Assembly (NCBI GenBank): GCA_038210655.1
Contig: JBBQWM010000014.1
Span: 71,707 to 135,706 of the forward strand
Direction: 5' to 3'
Length of the DNA: 64,000 nt
Origin: 54-19 sp038210655
GTDB taxonomy: Bacteria > Chloroflexota > Chloroflexia > Chloroheliales > Chloroheliaceae
Each line of letters starts with the position of its first letter. Position 1 is the first letter of the stretch. Below are positions 9,067 to 16,269 of the stretch, piece after piece. Position numbers and translations under genes: made by a program. The notes beneath the pieces were generated by a model that worked only from the letters and a program-made list of their open reading frames with translations, made no database searches and was not told the DNA's origin.

Positions 9067-10395
9067 ATGGCAGAACTCAAGACCAGGCCCGCTCCGGTAC
9101 CTAATATACCCAGACCGGCGGGGCCTTTCAACCGGGCTAATCAGGAACGCACCAAAATCGTTGGGTTTACGCTCCTGGCCCTTTTCTTTATCGTGCTACC
9201 TTTTATCAGCAAGCCGGTTCTGCAATTGTTCGGCCCAACCGTTTTTGGTGATACCGCCTCGGCAGTCAATACTACCCTGATTTTTATCCTGCTGGCGTTG
9301 GGTCTGAACATTGTAGTCGGTTACGCCGGGTTGCTCGATCTTGGTTACGCGGCCTTCTTTGCAATTGGCGCGTACACAATGGGTTTCTTGACTGCTACCC
9401 AGAGTCCGCTTTACAAATACTTTCACGTCAATTTTTGGGTCGCCTTGCCAATCAGTTTCCTGGCAGCCGCTTTGTTTGGGGTTTTGCTGGGTGCGCCGAC
9501 CCTCGGTCTCAAAGGCGACTATCTGGCTATCGTAACGCTGGGCTTTGGCGAAATTGTACCGATCACCTTTAATAATCTGACCGATGTAACAGGTGGCGAT
9601 AGCGGTCTGGCCGGATTTATCCAGCCAGATTTATTCGGTTTTCAATTTACCTCCTCGACTCTGGAAGCCTGGTATTTGGTCACGCTGGCGGTCGTGATCC
9701 TGACTATCTTCATGGTAAGGCGTTTGGTGGATTCACGGATCGGTCGGGCTTGGATGGCAATGCGCGAGGACGAAATCGCGGCTTCGGCGATGGGGATCGA
9801 TCTGGTGAGAACCAAGTTGCTGGCTTTCGGGTTGGGGGCTTCCTTTGCCGGGTTCGCCGGAGCGATCTACGCCAATAGCCTTGGTTCAGCCAACCCCTCC
9901 TCCTTCAAATTTGACGTATCGGTGTTGGTGCTGGCGATGATTATCCTGGGTGGTATGGGCAATTTGTGGGGTGTGATTGCCGGGGCCGTCGCGCTGGCGA
10001 TGAGCGACCGCTACGTAATCCCCTTCCTGACCGAGCAAGTCCGTAAGGTCGCCGATGGTATCAAGCTTGAAAATAAGCTGGTAGATGGTGTTTTGACCAC
10101 CGAGCCAAATGTCTTAAAAGATATTCTAACCAACATCGGCAGCAATTCCCGTCTGCTGGTTTTTGGAGCGATTTTGGTAATAATGATGGCGTTGCGTCCC
10201 GAAGGTTTATTCCCCAGTGGGCGGCGCAAAATGGAACTACATTCGGCTACCAGTTCCGATTTACAACCCTTCATGTCCGTTTCAGACGACCCGTTGAATA
10301 AGGCTGATGATGCACATTCGCTGACTTATAACCCTTCGACAAATGAGGCATCTTTGCGGGATGAGTCGGATAGATCAAAAGATAGCAAAAACTAG
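9067..10395 (+). CDS. livM: Branched-chain amino acid ABC transporter permease LivM
   Basis: The second channel subunit, with family blocks ALGLNIVVGYAGLLDLGYAA near residue 77, GDYLAIVTLGFGEIVPI and the conserved ALRPEGLFPSGRRK near the C-terminus. About ten hydrophobic segments are visible. It starts 5 bp after livH, so the two are translationally close. A hydrophilic tail of about 50 residues after the family end is rich in Ser, Asp and Asn. Downstream, a hairpin at 10402-10440 separates it from livG. Confidence 0.9.
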   Translation: MAELKTRPAPVPNIPRPAGPFNRANQERTKIVGFTLLALFFIVLPFISKPVLQLFGPTVFGDTASAVNTTLIFILLALGLNIVVGYAGLLDLGYAAFFAIGAYTMGFLTATQSPLYKYFHVNFWVALPISFLAAALFGVLLGAPTLGLKGDYLAIVTLGFGEIVPITFNNLTDVTGGDSGLAGFIQPDLFGFQFTSSTLEAWYLVTLAVVILTIFMVRRLVDSRIGRAWMAMREDEIAASAMGIDLVRTKLLAFGLGASFAGFAGAIYANSLGSANPSSFKFDVSVLVLAMIILGGMGNLWGVIAGAVALAMSDRYVIPFLTEQVRKVADGIKLENKLVDGVLTTEPNVLKDILTNIGSNSRLLVFGAILVIMMALRPEGLFPSGRRKMELHSATSSDLQPFMSVSDDPLNKADDAHSLTYNPSTNEASLRDESDRSKDSKN

Positions 10396-10401
10396 GATAA
10401 T

Positions 10402-10440
10402 CTCAGCCCGAACCGGGCCACTTTGCCGGTCTGGGCTGAG
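10402..10440 (+). terminator. Intercistronic hairpin livM-livG
   Basis: CTCAGCCC (10402-10409) pairs with GGGCTGAG (10433-10440), and inner CCGG blocks extend the stem. There is no T-run after it, so it is more likely an RNA-processing or stability structure than a strong terminator within the operon. Confidence 0.5.
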
Positions 10441-10466
10441 TAATCTATACAGCTAAGAAGATAAAA

Positions 10467-11270
10467 ATGAGCCAAAATCTGCTTGAAGCAAAAGACATCT
10501 CCAAAAATTTTGGAGGGATTACCGCCGTCCAGAAGGTCGATTTTAATATCCCGGAGCGGAGTATCGTCAGCCTGATTGGGCCGAACGGGGCCGGCAAGAC
10601 CACTTTTTTTAATCTTGTGACGGGGATTTACATGCCTAGTACCGGCCAGATTACTTTCGATGGCAAGCCCCTCGAAAATCTCCAGCCTCATCAGGTTACT
10701 AAGCGTGGGATCGCCCGTACTTTCCAGAATATTCGGCTTTTTGCCAATATGACCGCTCTCGAAAACGTACTGGTGGGTGAACACTCGCGCTTGAAGACCG
10801 GAATGTTCGGAGCCGTTCTCCGCACCTCCTCGGTCAAGGCCGAGGAAAAAAGAGCGCGTGATAAAGCAATGGAATTACTCGCTTTTGTCGGGTTGGCCGG
10901 TAAAGAAGATGAATTCGCCAAGAATTTACCCTATGGCGATCAGCGCCGTTTGGAAATTGCTCGCGCCATGGGAACCGACCCAAAGTTGTTGCTCTTGGAC
11001 GAGCCGACCGCCGGGATGAACCCCAATGAAACGGCTACTCTGACCCGCCTGGTGGATCGAGTGCGACACGACCGGGGTGTGGCAATCCTGTTGATTGAGC
11101 ATGACATGAAGGTCGTGATGGAGATCAGCGACCGGGTGACGGTGTTAAGCTTTGGACGCAAGATTGCCGAGGGTTTGCCGGAGGAAATCAAGACTAACTC
11201 GGAAGTGATCGAGGCTTACCTGGGTAAAGCATATGCCAAGTCGGTCGGCAACGAGAAAGATAAAGGATAG
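10467..11270 (+). CDS. livG: Branched-chain amino acid ABC transporter ATPase LivG
   Basis: A 267-residue ABC ATPase of the LivG type: Walker A GPNGAGKTT near residue 36, the LivG block GIARTFQNIRLFANMTALEN, signature LPYGDQRRLEIARA, Walker B LLLLDEPTAGMNP, and the final EVIEAYLGKAY typical of the family. It works as a heterodimer with LivF. The ATG follows an AAGAAG-type ribosome site. The signature has YGDQRR instead of SGGQQR, which is normal for LivG. Confidence 0.93.
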   Translation: MSQNLLEAKDISKNFGGITAVQKVDFNIPERSIVSLIGPNGAGKTTFFNLVTGIYMPSTGQITFDGKPLENLQPHQVTKRGIARTFQNIRLFANMTALENVLVGEHSRLKTGMFGAVLRTSSVKAEEKRARDKAMELLAFVGLAGKEDEFAKNLPYGDQRRLEIARAMGTDPKLLLLDEPTAGMNPNETATLTRLVDRVRHDRGVAILLIEHDMKVVMEISDRVTVLSFGRKIAEGLPEEIKTNSEVIEAYLGKAYAKSVGNEKDKG

Positions 11271-11275
11271 CCAAC

Positions 11276-12043
11276 ATGTCAACTGTTAATCCAACGGCTG
11301 TGTCGGGTCAGGTTGCTCAGGGCGAGCAGGCAGTGCTGATGCTAGATCGAGTGCAATCTTTTTACGGTAATATTCAGGCTTTGAAAGGTATTTCACTGGT
11401 AGTCTACCCCAGTGAAATTGTGACCTTGATCGGCTCGAATGGGGCCGGCAAGACTACTACCCTCAAAACCATCTCCGGTATTATTCGCCCTCGCGTCGGA
11501 CAAATCACCCTTAATGGAGTGCGGATCGATAGTAAACCGCCCGAAGATATTGTAAAGTTGGGTGTTTCCCAATCGCCAGAAGGCCGCAAAATCTTCCCTC
11601 GTATGACAGTGCTGGAAAACCTGGAAATGGGCGCGTTCTTGCGTAACGATAAGGCTGAAATCGCTTCCGATATGGAGAACGTTTTCGGGCTGTTCCCCCG
11701 TCTCAAGGAACGCATCCGACAACGGGCCGGTACGATGTCGGGTGGTGAGCAGCAGATGCTGGCAATCGGCCGCGCCTTGATGGCCCGTCCCAAAGTTTTG
11801 CTTTTGGACGAACCGAGTATGGGTCTCTCGCCGCTATTGGTAGAGCAAATCTTTGATATAATTATCGACATTAACAAGCAGGGAACCACTATTTTGCTGG
11901 TGGAGCAGAACGCCCTGGCAGCCTTGAGTGTCGCCAACCGGGGCTATGTCTTGCAAACTGGGTCAATCGTTTTGGAAGATAGTGGTCAGAACTTGCTCGG
12001 TAACGAAGCCGTCCGCCGCACCTATCTTGGTGAGGAAGCTTAA
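11276..12043 (+). CDS. livF: Branched-chain amino acid ABC transporter ATPase LivF
   Basis: A 255-residue ABC ATPase: Walker A GSNGAGKTT, VSQSPEGRKIFPRMTVLENL (a LivF hallmark), signature MSGGEQQMLAIGRAL, Walker B VLLLDEPSMGLSP, and LVEQNALAALSVANRGYVL. It starts 5 bp after livG and completes the transporter. The first 20 residues are an extra Thr/Ala/Gly-rich extension. The transcript ends at the long hairpin 12054-12119. Confidence 0.93.
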   Translation: MSTVNPTAVSGQVAQGEQAVLMLDRVQSFYGNIQALKGISLVVYPSEIVTLIGSNGAGKTTTLKTISGIIRPRVGQITLNGVRIDSKPPEDIVKLGVSQSPEGRKIFPRMTVLENLEMGAFLRNDKAEIASDMENVFGLFPRLKERIRQRAGTMSGGEQQMLAIGRALMARPKVLLLDEPSMGLSPLLVEQIFDIIIDINKQGTTILLVEQNALAALSVANRGYVLQTGSIVLEDSGQNLLGNEAVRRTYLGEEA

Positions 12044-12053
12044 GATCGCAAAA

Positions 12054-12119
12054 TCTATGGACGGAGCAATATCCAACAAAATACCCTCACTCCCTGTTGG
12101 ATATTGCTCTGTCCATAGA
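12054..12119. terminator. Long inverted repeat ending the liv operon
   Basis: Two 25 bp arms (12054-12078 and 12095-12119) pair along their whole length with a single G-T wobble; they begin TCTATGGACGGAGC. There is no T-run, yet the stem is strong and lies 10 bp after the livF stop. It may end the transcript or protect its 3' end. A related fragment, GTCTATAGGCGGAGC, follows at about 12132. Confidence 0.6.
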
Positions 12120-12157
12120 CGGTTTGAGAACGGTCTATAGGCGGAGCTATATTTAAT

Positions 12158-12460
12158 TTATACCGCACCATCGTCTAGCGTGTCAAGCTGATCGTTCAAT
12201 TTCTCGATTTCGGCTTCTACGCCCGCGAGGTCGGTCAGGCCGAGTTCGAGCAAGTCGGTTCGGAGTTGGGTTAGCATGGCGTGTTTTTCCTGGGTAGCCG
12301 GATTGGTTCCGGGTACGGTCAGGGCCAGGGCCGCTTCGATCTCGGCTAGGGTCTTAAAGTTCGCTTCTTCCAAATCTTCGCGCAAACTTTCCAACCGCTC
12401 TAGCGATAGCATCAAATCGTAAGTCTTGTTACCTTCCGGCGCGTATTCTTCTTCACTCAT
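12158..12460 (-). CDS. Small acidic coiled-coil protein, unknown function
   Basis: A 100-residue, strongly acidic protein with leucine-spaced helical stretches (LERLESLREDLEEANFKTLA, AEIEKLNDQLDTLDD) that should form a short coiled coil. There is no signal peptide or membrane segment. GGGAG lies eight bases before the ATG, supporting real translation. I do not recognise the family. It stands alone between the liv terminator and a repeat element. Confidence 0.65.
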   Translation of the reverse strand: MSEEEYAPEGNKTYDLMLSLERLESLREDLEEANFKTLAEIEAALALTVPGTNPATQEKHAMLTQLRTDLLELGLTDLAGVEAEIEKLNDQLDTLDDGAV

Positions 12461-12479
12461 GGAAAAACTCCCTAAGTTC

Positions 12480-12616
12480 TATAGCAAATTGTAGAATTAT
12501 TGATCAGTTCTTTGGTAGGGGCGACCCTTGTGGTCGCCCTCGGAGATGGTGCTACGTGTTCACGGGCGACCACAAGGGTCGCCCCTACAAGGCCAATGTC
12601 TTTGCAATTTGCGGTA
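12480..12616. repeat. Palindromic GTAGGGGCGACCC element with TAGCAAA ends
   Basis: GTAGGGGCGACC (from 12515) and its complement (ending 12588) form long inverted arms around a short centre. Outside them TATAGCAAATTG (12480) faces TTTGCAATTTGC (about 12600-12612). The same nested layout is seen at 20039-20136 with a different core, and the core alone recurs at 55776-55850. No coding frame. Confidence 0.6.
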
Positions 12617-12620
12617 ATAT

Positions 12621-13469
12621 TTAGTTGAGAAGTTGTGGGTTGCTCAAGATCGAAACTACGATCATAACGATACTGAGCAGCGAGACAATCAAATACTCGC
12701 GGAGAACGGCGCGGGTTAGATTGTCGGTCAGGAAGGCTTGCATGATACCGGCTACTACATAAAAGATCAGCAAAAGCATCACACCACCGATCAACACCGG
12801 CAGCAACCAGTAATTGAGCGCCCAGGTGACTTCAGCCATTATCATGGCGCAGACCCCGGAATACACCAGCAGACGGTTGCCGGTAGTCTTGGTCTGGCGT
12901 AACAGTTCGTAGGTCAGGAGGAAAGAGGTAATGGCGACCAGGGGGGCGCTTTGTAAGGCCCGCCACTTGTTGACATAGATCGCACTAAAAATCAGGAAGC
13001 CTGCCACGTAAGTCGCCAGGTTCAGGCCGATATTGGCCCAACCGTAAAGCCGTTCTTGTCGCCCGACTGTATAGTATTGGCCCAGGATCACGACCAACAA
13101 AATCATTGAAGACAAGATCGTGCCTAGCACCTGAACTGCCGCATTATCAAACAGCCGCAAGAATAGATAGGTTCCGACTACCATCAGCGAAGGCAAAATC
13201 CAGGAAAAGGGAGCAAACTCGAAGCGGTTGCTGCCTATTCGCAATACCGAAAGCTTGACCAGATAAATTTGCGGGTGAGAACGCACGGTTGCGTCGGCAA
13301 TCCCGGCGGTAATCACCACTAGTGCGGCCAGCAGTAGCGCCGTCAGGGGAACCTTATAATCCTGAGTTACCAATTTCGAGAATGGCCCACTGGTCGGGTC
13401 GATTACTAACAAGAAGCCCTGGGTTAGGGCGATCAGGATTGTTAAAACTATGATTCGGTCAACACGCAT
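12621..13469 (-). CDS. Polytopic membrane protein, unknown function
   Basis: 282 residues with eight or nine hydrophobic segments spread over the whole length, short loops and no recognisable catalytic motif. The frame is long and has codon use like its neighbours, so it is probably real. No Shine-Dalgarno sequence is visible: a GATTTAC heptad array begins only 3 bp upstream of the ATG and occupies the usual position. Function is unknown. Confidence 0.6.
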   Translation of the reverse strand: MRVDRIIVLTILIALTQGFLLVIDPTSGPFSKLVTQDYKVPLTALLLAALVVITAGIADATVRSHPQIYLVKLSVLRIGSNRFEFAPFSWILPSLMVVGTYLFLRLFDNAAVQVLGTILSSMILLVVILGQYYTVGRQERLYGWANIGLNLATYVAGFLIFSAIYVNKWRALQSAPLVAITSFLLTYELLRQTKTTGNRLLVYSGVCAMIMAEVTWALNYWLLPVLIGGVMLLLIFYVVAGIMQAFLTDNLTRAVLREYLIVSLLSIVMIVVSILSNPQLLN

Positions 13470-13472
13470 TTT

Positions 13473-13731
13473 GATTTACGATTTATGATTTACGATTTAC
13501 GATTGTAACTACCCACCCAGGTCATTATGAGGTGGATGTTTACCTTGATTTTTACTATGATAGGCTCTCCGCCGAAGAGTCTCAGCTCACTAGACTCAAC
13601 CAGATTGAGTAGTTACTTACGATTGGCAATGTAGCTTGCTTCTAAACAATTTCTCCTACACAAGTCAATTCTGACTTCATAAGAAGAACTTACAGCCTAA
13701 AAGAGCAATCGCAAATCGTAAATCGTAAATT
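13473..13731. repeat. GATTTAC heptad arms enclosing a GTAACTAC element
   Basis: Left arm 13473-13504 is four GATTTAC-type heptads plus GATT; right arm 13706-13730 is the inverted form (AATCGTAAATCGTAAAT). Between them, 13505-13616 is a degenerate, 112 bp member of the GTAACTAC...GTAGTTAC family. The array abuts the start codon of the gene on the left and the stop codon of the gene on the right (TTA at 13730-13732). Confidence 0.7.
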
Positions 13732-14377
13732 ACTTGAGGGCTTCTTTGATAAGGCGGGCCGGAATTGCCGTCTCGCGCAGTACCAGGGCCACTTCGCCGG
13801 TAGCATCCACCACCGTCGAGTCGATCCCACCGGGACACGGCCCGGCATCCAGTATCATATCAATTCGCCCATTTAGATTAAACAATACTTGCTGGGCATC
13901 CAGCGGACTCTGACGACCACTGATGTTGGCACTAGTCGTCGCCAAAGGCGAACCAACCTCCTGGATCAAGGCCAGCGTCAGGACGTGTCCCGGCATGCGG
14001 ACGGCAATTGTATCGCCTCCGGCGCAAATTGCATCCGGCAATTCGGGCCGTCGCTTCAAAATTAGGGTCAACGCACCGGGCCAGAACCGTTCGATCAAGC
14101 GCCAGGCCAGAGGCGTTATTTCGCGCGCGATCAAGGTTAGTTGCTCCGGGCCTCTCACCAAAATCGGGATCGGCTTATCTGGGCGACGCTGTTTGACCTG
14201 ATAAAGCCGTTCGACCGCTGCCGCATCAAACGCTTGACAGCCGACCCCGTAAACCGTATCGGTCGGGAAGGCCGCCAATCGACCTTGTTTTAGCTCCTCC
14301 GCGACCAATTTGAGCGCGTTCATATTATCGGATGTAATCAACCGAGTTTTAATTTTGGACGATTGGCTCACGGCCAT
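13730..14377 (-). CDS. L-threonylcarbamoyladenylate synthase (Sua5/YrdC family)
   Basis: A 215-residue single-domain YrdC/Sua5 protein that makes threonylcarbamoyl-AMP for the t6A modification of ANN-decoding tRNAs. Family motifs: GRLAAFPTDTVYGVGCQAF near residue 32, KQRRPDKPIPILV, PGALTLILKRR, IAVRMPGH, and LATTSANISGRQSP. Length fits the short YrdC class rather than the ~350-residue Sua5 with an extra C-terminal domain. It stands alone; the last codon touches a heptad repeat. Confidence 0.9.
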   Translation of the reverse strand: MAVSQSSKIKTRLITSDNMNALKLVAEELKQGRLAAFPTDTVYGVGCQAFDAAAVERLYQVKQRRPDKPIPILVRGPEQLTLIAREITPLAWRLIERFWPGALTLILKRRPELPDAICAGGDTIAVRMPGHVLTLALIQEVGSPLATTSANISGRQSPLDAQQVLFNLNGRIDMILDAGPCPGGIDSTVVDATGEVALVLRETAIPARLIKEALK

Positions 14378-14461
14378 CCCTTCCTGCCGCTAATTTTGAT
14401 TTTAGGATTCAGCTTTTAAGCCCCTGCAATTCGCCCCGGTATTATAACATAAAGCCTTGCC

Positions 14462-14526
14462 AAAATTCTTCTAATATATTTTGGAGTGGTTTGAGTGGAG
14501 GTTTTCACGGTCGCCCGTTCTTGCTG
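14462..14526. repeat. AACGGGCGACC/AT-hairpin repeat family (copy 1, inverted)
   Basis: Read on the minus strand this stretch contains AAGAACGGGCGACCGTGAAA, then CAAACCACT and AAAATATATTAGAAGAATTTT-like sequence. The same order is found on the plus strand at about 24002-24094 and, more diverged, at 53993-54090. This copy lacks the second half of the A/T hairpin. No coding frame. Confidence 0.6.
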
Positions 14527-14664
14527 ATGAGCGTCTGCAAGAAACTGAGGCTCAAAATTGCAGCCCAACTGTCCTGCCCAAAATTAACACTTTACAAACG
14601 GCTTATTTATTTTGATTTGTTTTGTATAAAGCCTTTTATAGCACTCGGCTGTAAGTAGTGGTAC

Positions 14665-14687
14665 AGATACAAAAAAGGTTTGTATCT
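14665..14687 (+). promoter_or_regulatory. Leader hairpin upstream of the DUF4397 gene
   Basis: AGATACAAA (14665-14673) faces TTTGTATCT (14679-14687), 52 bp before the TTG start at 14739. It could be an operator or a 5' leader stem; nothing in the sequence decides this. Confidence 0.35.
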
Positions 14688-14738
14688 GGCTACGATACAA
14701 CGAACTGAGGACGATGATTAGCTTGATCGGAGAAGAAC

Positions 14739-16025
14739 TTGAAAAGGATTGTTAAATTGGTTAGTACTTCGCTGGCGGCTTTGCTGTTGGTGAGTGTCTT
14801 TACGCTGGCCTTTGCCTCGACCGAGGCTCAGGCTGCTGCAAGTAGCCGGGTACGGGTGGCGCACCTGTCGCCGGATGCGCCGAATGTTGATATTTACGTC
14901 AACGGGACTAAGACTTTGAGCAATGTTCCTTATAAGACGGTCAGCGATTACCTGACTGTACCTTCGGGCAACTATCGCTTTGCGGTGCGACCGGCAGGCG
15001 CTCCTGCCAAAAGTAAGGCTGTGATTGTGACCGATGCGGTACTTTATCCTAACAAGGACTACACCGTCGCGGCGATCAATGTTCTGGCTGAAATCGAAGG
15101 CGCAATTTACGAAGATGATAACAGCGCCCCGGTGGTAGGCGAGACCAAAGTGCGCGTGTTGCACGCTTCGCCGGATGCTCCGGCAGTGGACATCGCCGTG
15201 AAGAACGGGCCAGTGCTGATTAAGGAACTGCGCTTTAGCGATGTCAGCGAGAACGTAGCAGTGCGGGCCGGAACTTACGATTTGGAAGTCCGGGTCGCCA
15301 ACACTAATACGGTTGCCCTGGCTTTGCCGGGAGTTGCGCTGGAAGCCGGTAAGATTTACACCGTTTTCGCCGTCAACAAGGTAGCGAGCCTCGGTGTGGT
15401 GGTCAAGGCGGTGGCGGGCGTAGTTGACCCTCATTTCACCAGCCGGGTACGGGTAGCGCACCTATCACCGGACGCGCCGAATGTCGATATTTACGTCAAT
15501 GGCGCAAAGGTTTTGACCAACGTCCCTTACAAGACCGTCAGCGATTATCTGACCGTACCATCGGGAACCTATAACTTCCAGGTTCGCCCAGCAGGAGCGG
15601 CGGCTAACAGCCCGGCGGTGATCGACGTTACCACCGAACTTGGGCCACGTGAGGATTATACGGTTGCGGCGATCAACTTCCTGGCGAACATCGAAGGAAC
15701 CATTATCACGGACTTTAACGATGCTCCGGCGGCAGGCAAGGCCAAACTGCGGGTCTTCCACGCTTCGCCCGATGCGCCGAACGTTGATGTCGGCCTGAAG
15801 AATGGGCGGGCGCTGTTTGAAGATGTCGAGTTCGGCTATGATGGTGGGCCTATCGAATTGAATGCCGGAACTTACAACCTGGAAGTCCGGGTTGCCGGTA
15901 CGAACACTGTAGCGTTGGCTCTGCCGGGTGTTACATTGCAGGCCGGTAAGGTCTACACCGTCTTTGCGGTCAACAAGGTTGCTAACCTCGGCGTAGTTGT
16001 ATCGGCTGTGCCGGGCGTGAAGTAA
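14739..16025 (+). CDS. Secreted DUF4397 repeat protein
   Basis: A signal peptide (MKRIVKLVSTSLAALLLVSV, cleavage probably after AQA) is followed by two long copies of a DUF4397 unit, about residues 35-230 and 231-428. Each begins RVRVAHLSPDAPNVDIYVNG and contains a second related half (VRVLHASPDAPAVDIAVKNG). DUF4397 domains are beta-rich extracellular modules, often of surface proteins; no enzyme activity is known to me. The start is TTG, supported by GGAGAAG four bases upstream. A strong terminator follows. The near-identity of the two copies points to a recent internal duplication. Confidence 0.85.
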   Translation: MKRIVKLVSTSLAALLLVSVFTLAFASTEAQAAASSRVRVAHLSPDAPNVDIYVNGTKTLSNVPYKTVSDYLTVPSGNYRFAVRPAGAPAKSKAVIVTDAVLYPNKDYTVAAINVLAEIEGAIYEDDNSAPVVGETKVRVLHASPDAPAVDIAVKNGPVLIKELRFSDVSENVAVRAGTYDLEVRVANTNTVALALPGVALEAGKIYTVFAVNKVASLGVVVKAVAGVVDPHFTSRVRVAHLSPDAPNVDIYVNGAKVLTNVPYKTVSDYLTVPSGTYNFQVRPAGAAANSPAVIDVTTELGPREDYTVAAINFLANIEGTIITDFNDAPAAGKAKLRVFHASPDAPNVDVGLKNGRALFEDVEFGYDGGPIELNAGTYNLEVRVAGTNTVALALPGVTLQAGKVYTVFAVNKVANLGVVVSAVPGVK

Positions 16026-16041
16026 TCACCTCTTAGCAAAA

Positions 16042-16089
16042 AAGAACCGCCAGAGCAGTCTCGGTACGGCTGCTCTGGCGGTTCTTTTT
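16042..16089 (+). terminator. Intrinsic terminator after the DUF4397 gene
   Basis: AAGAACCGCCAGAGCAG (16042-16058) pairs perfectly with CTGCTCTGGCGGTTCTT (16070-16086), followed by TTTA. A 17 bp GC-rich stem with a T-run is a textbook rho-independent terminator. Confidence 0.88.
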
Positions 16090-16123
16090 ATTGTCATGTC
16101 ACAAATTCGCTTTGTGAAAGGTT

Positions 16124-16263
16124 GTAACTAACCCCCATGTCATTCTGAGGCGGGTGCTTACCTCGACTTTTGCCAAAGATACCTCCCCGCCGAAGAATCT
16201 AGACCATTCGTGGCCTCACCCCCTCTGGGGGCGGCGGCTCAGGGTGACAAGGTGAGTAATTAC
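16124..16263. repeat. 140 bp repeat with inverted GTAACTA ends (copy 2)
   Basis: It has the same blocks and the same 140 bp length as 7311-7450: GTAACTA at the left, GTCATTCTGAGGCGGG, GAAGAATCTAGACC, GGCTCAGGGTGACA and a final TAATTAC. It lies between two convergent genes. Confidence 0.72.
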
Positions 16264-16269
16264 GAAACG

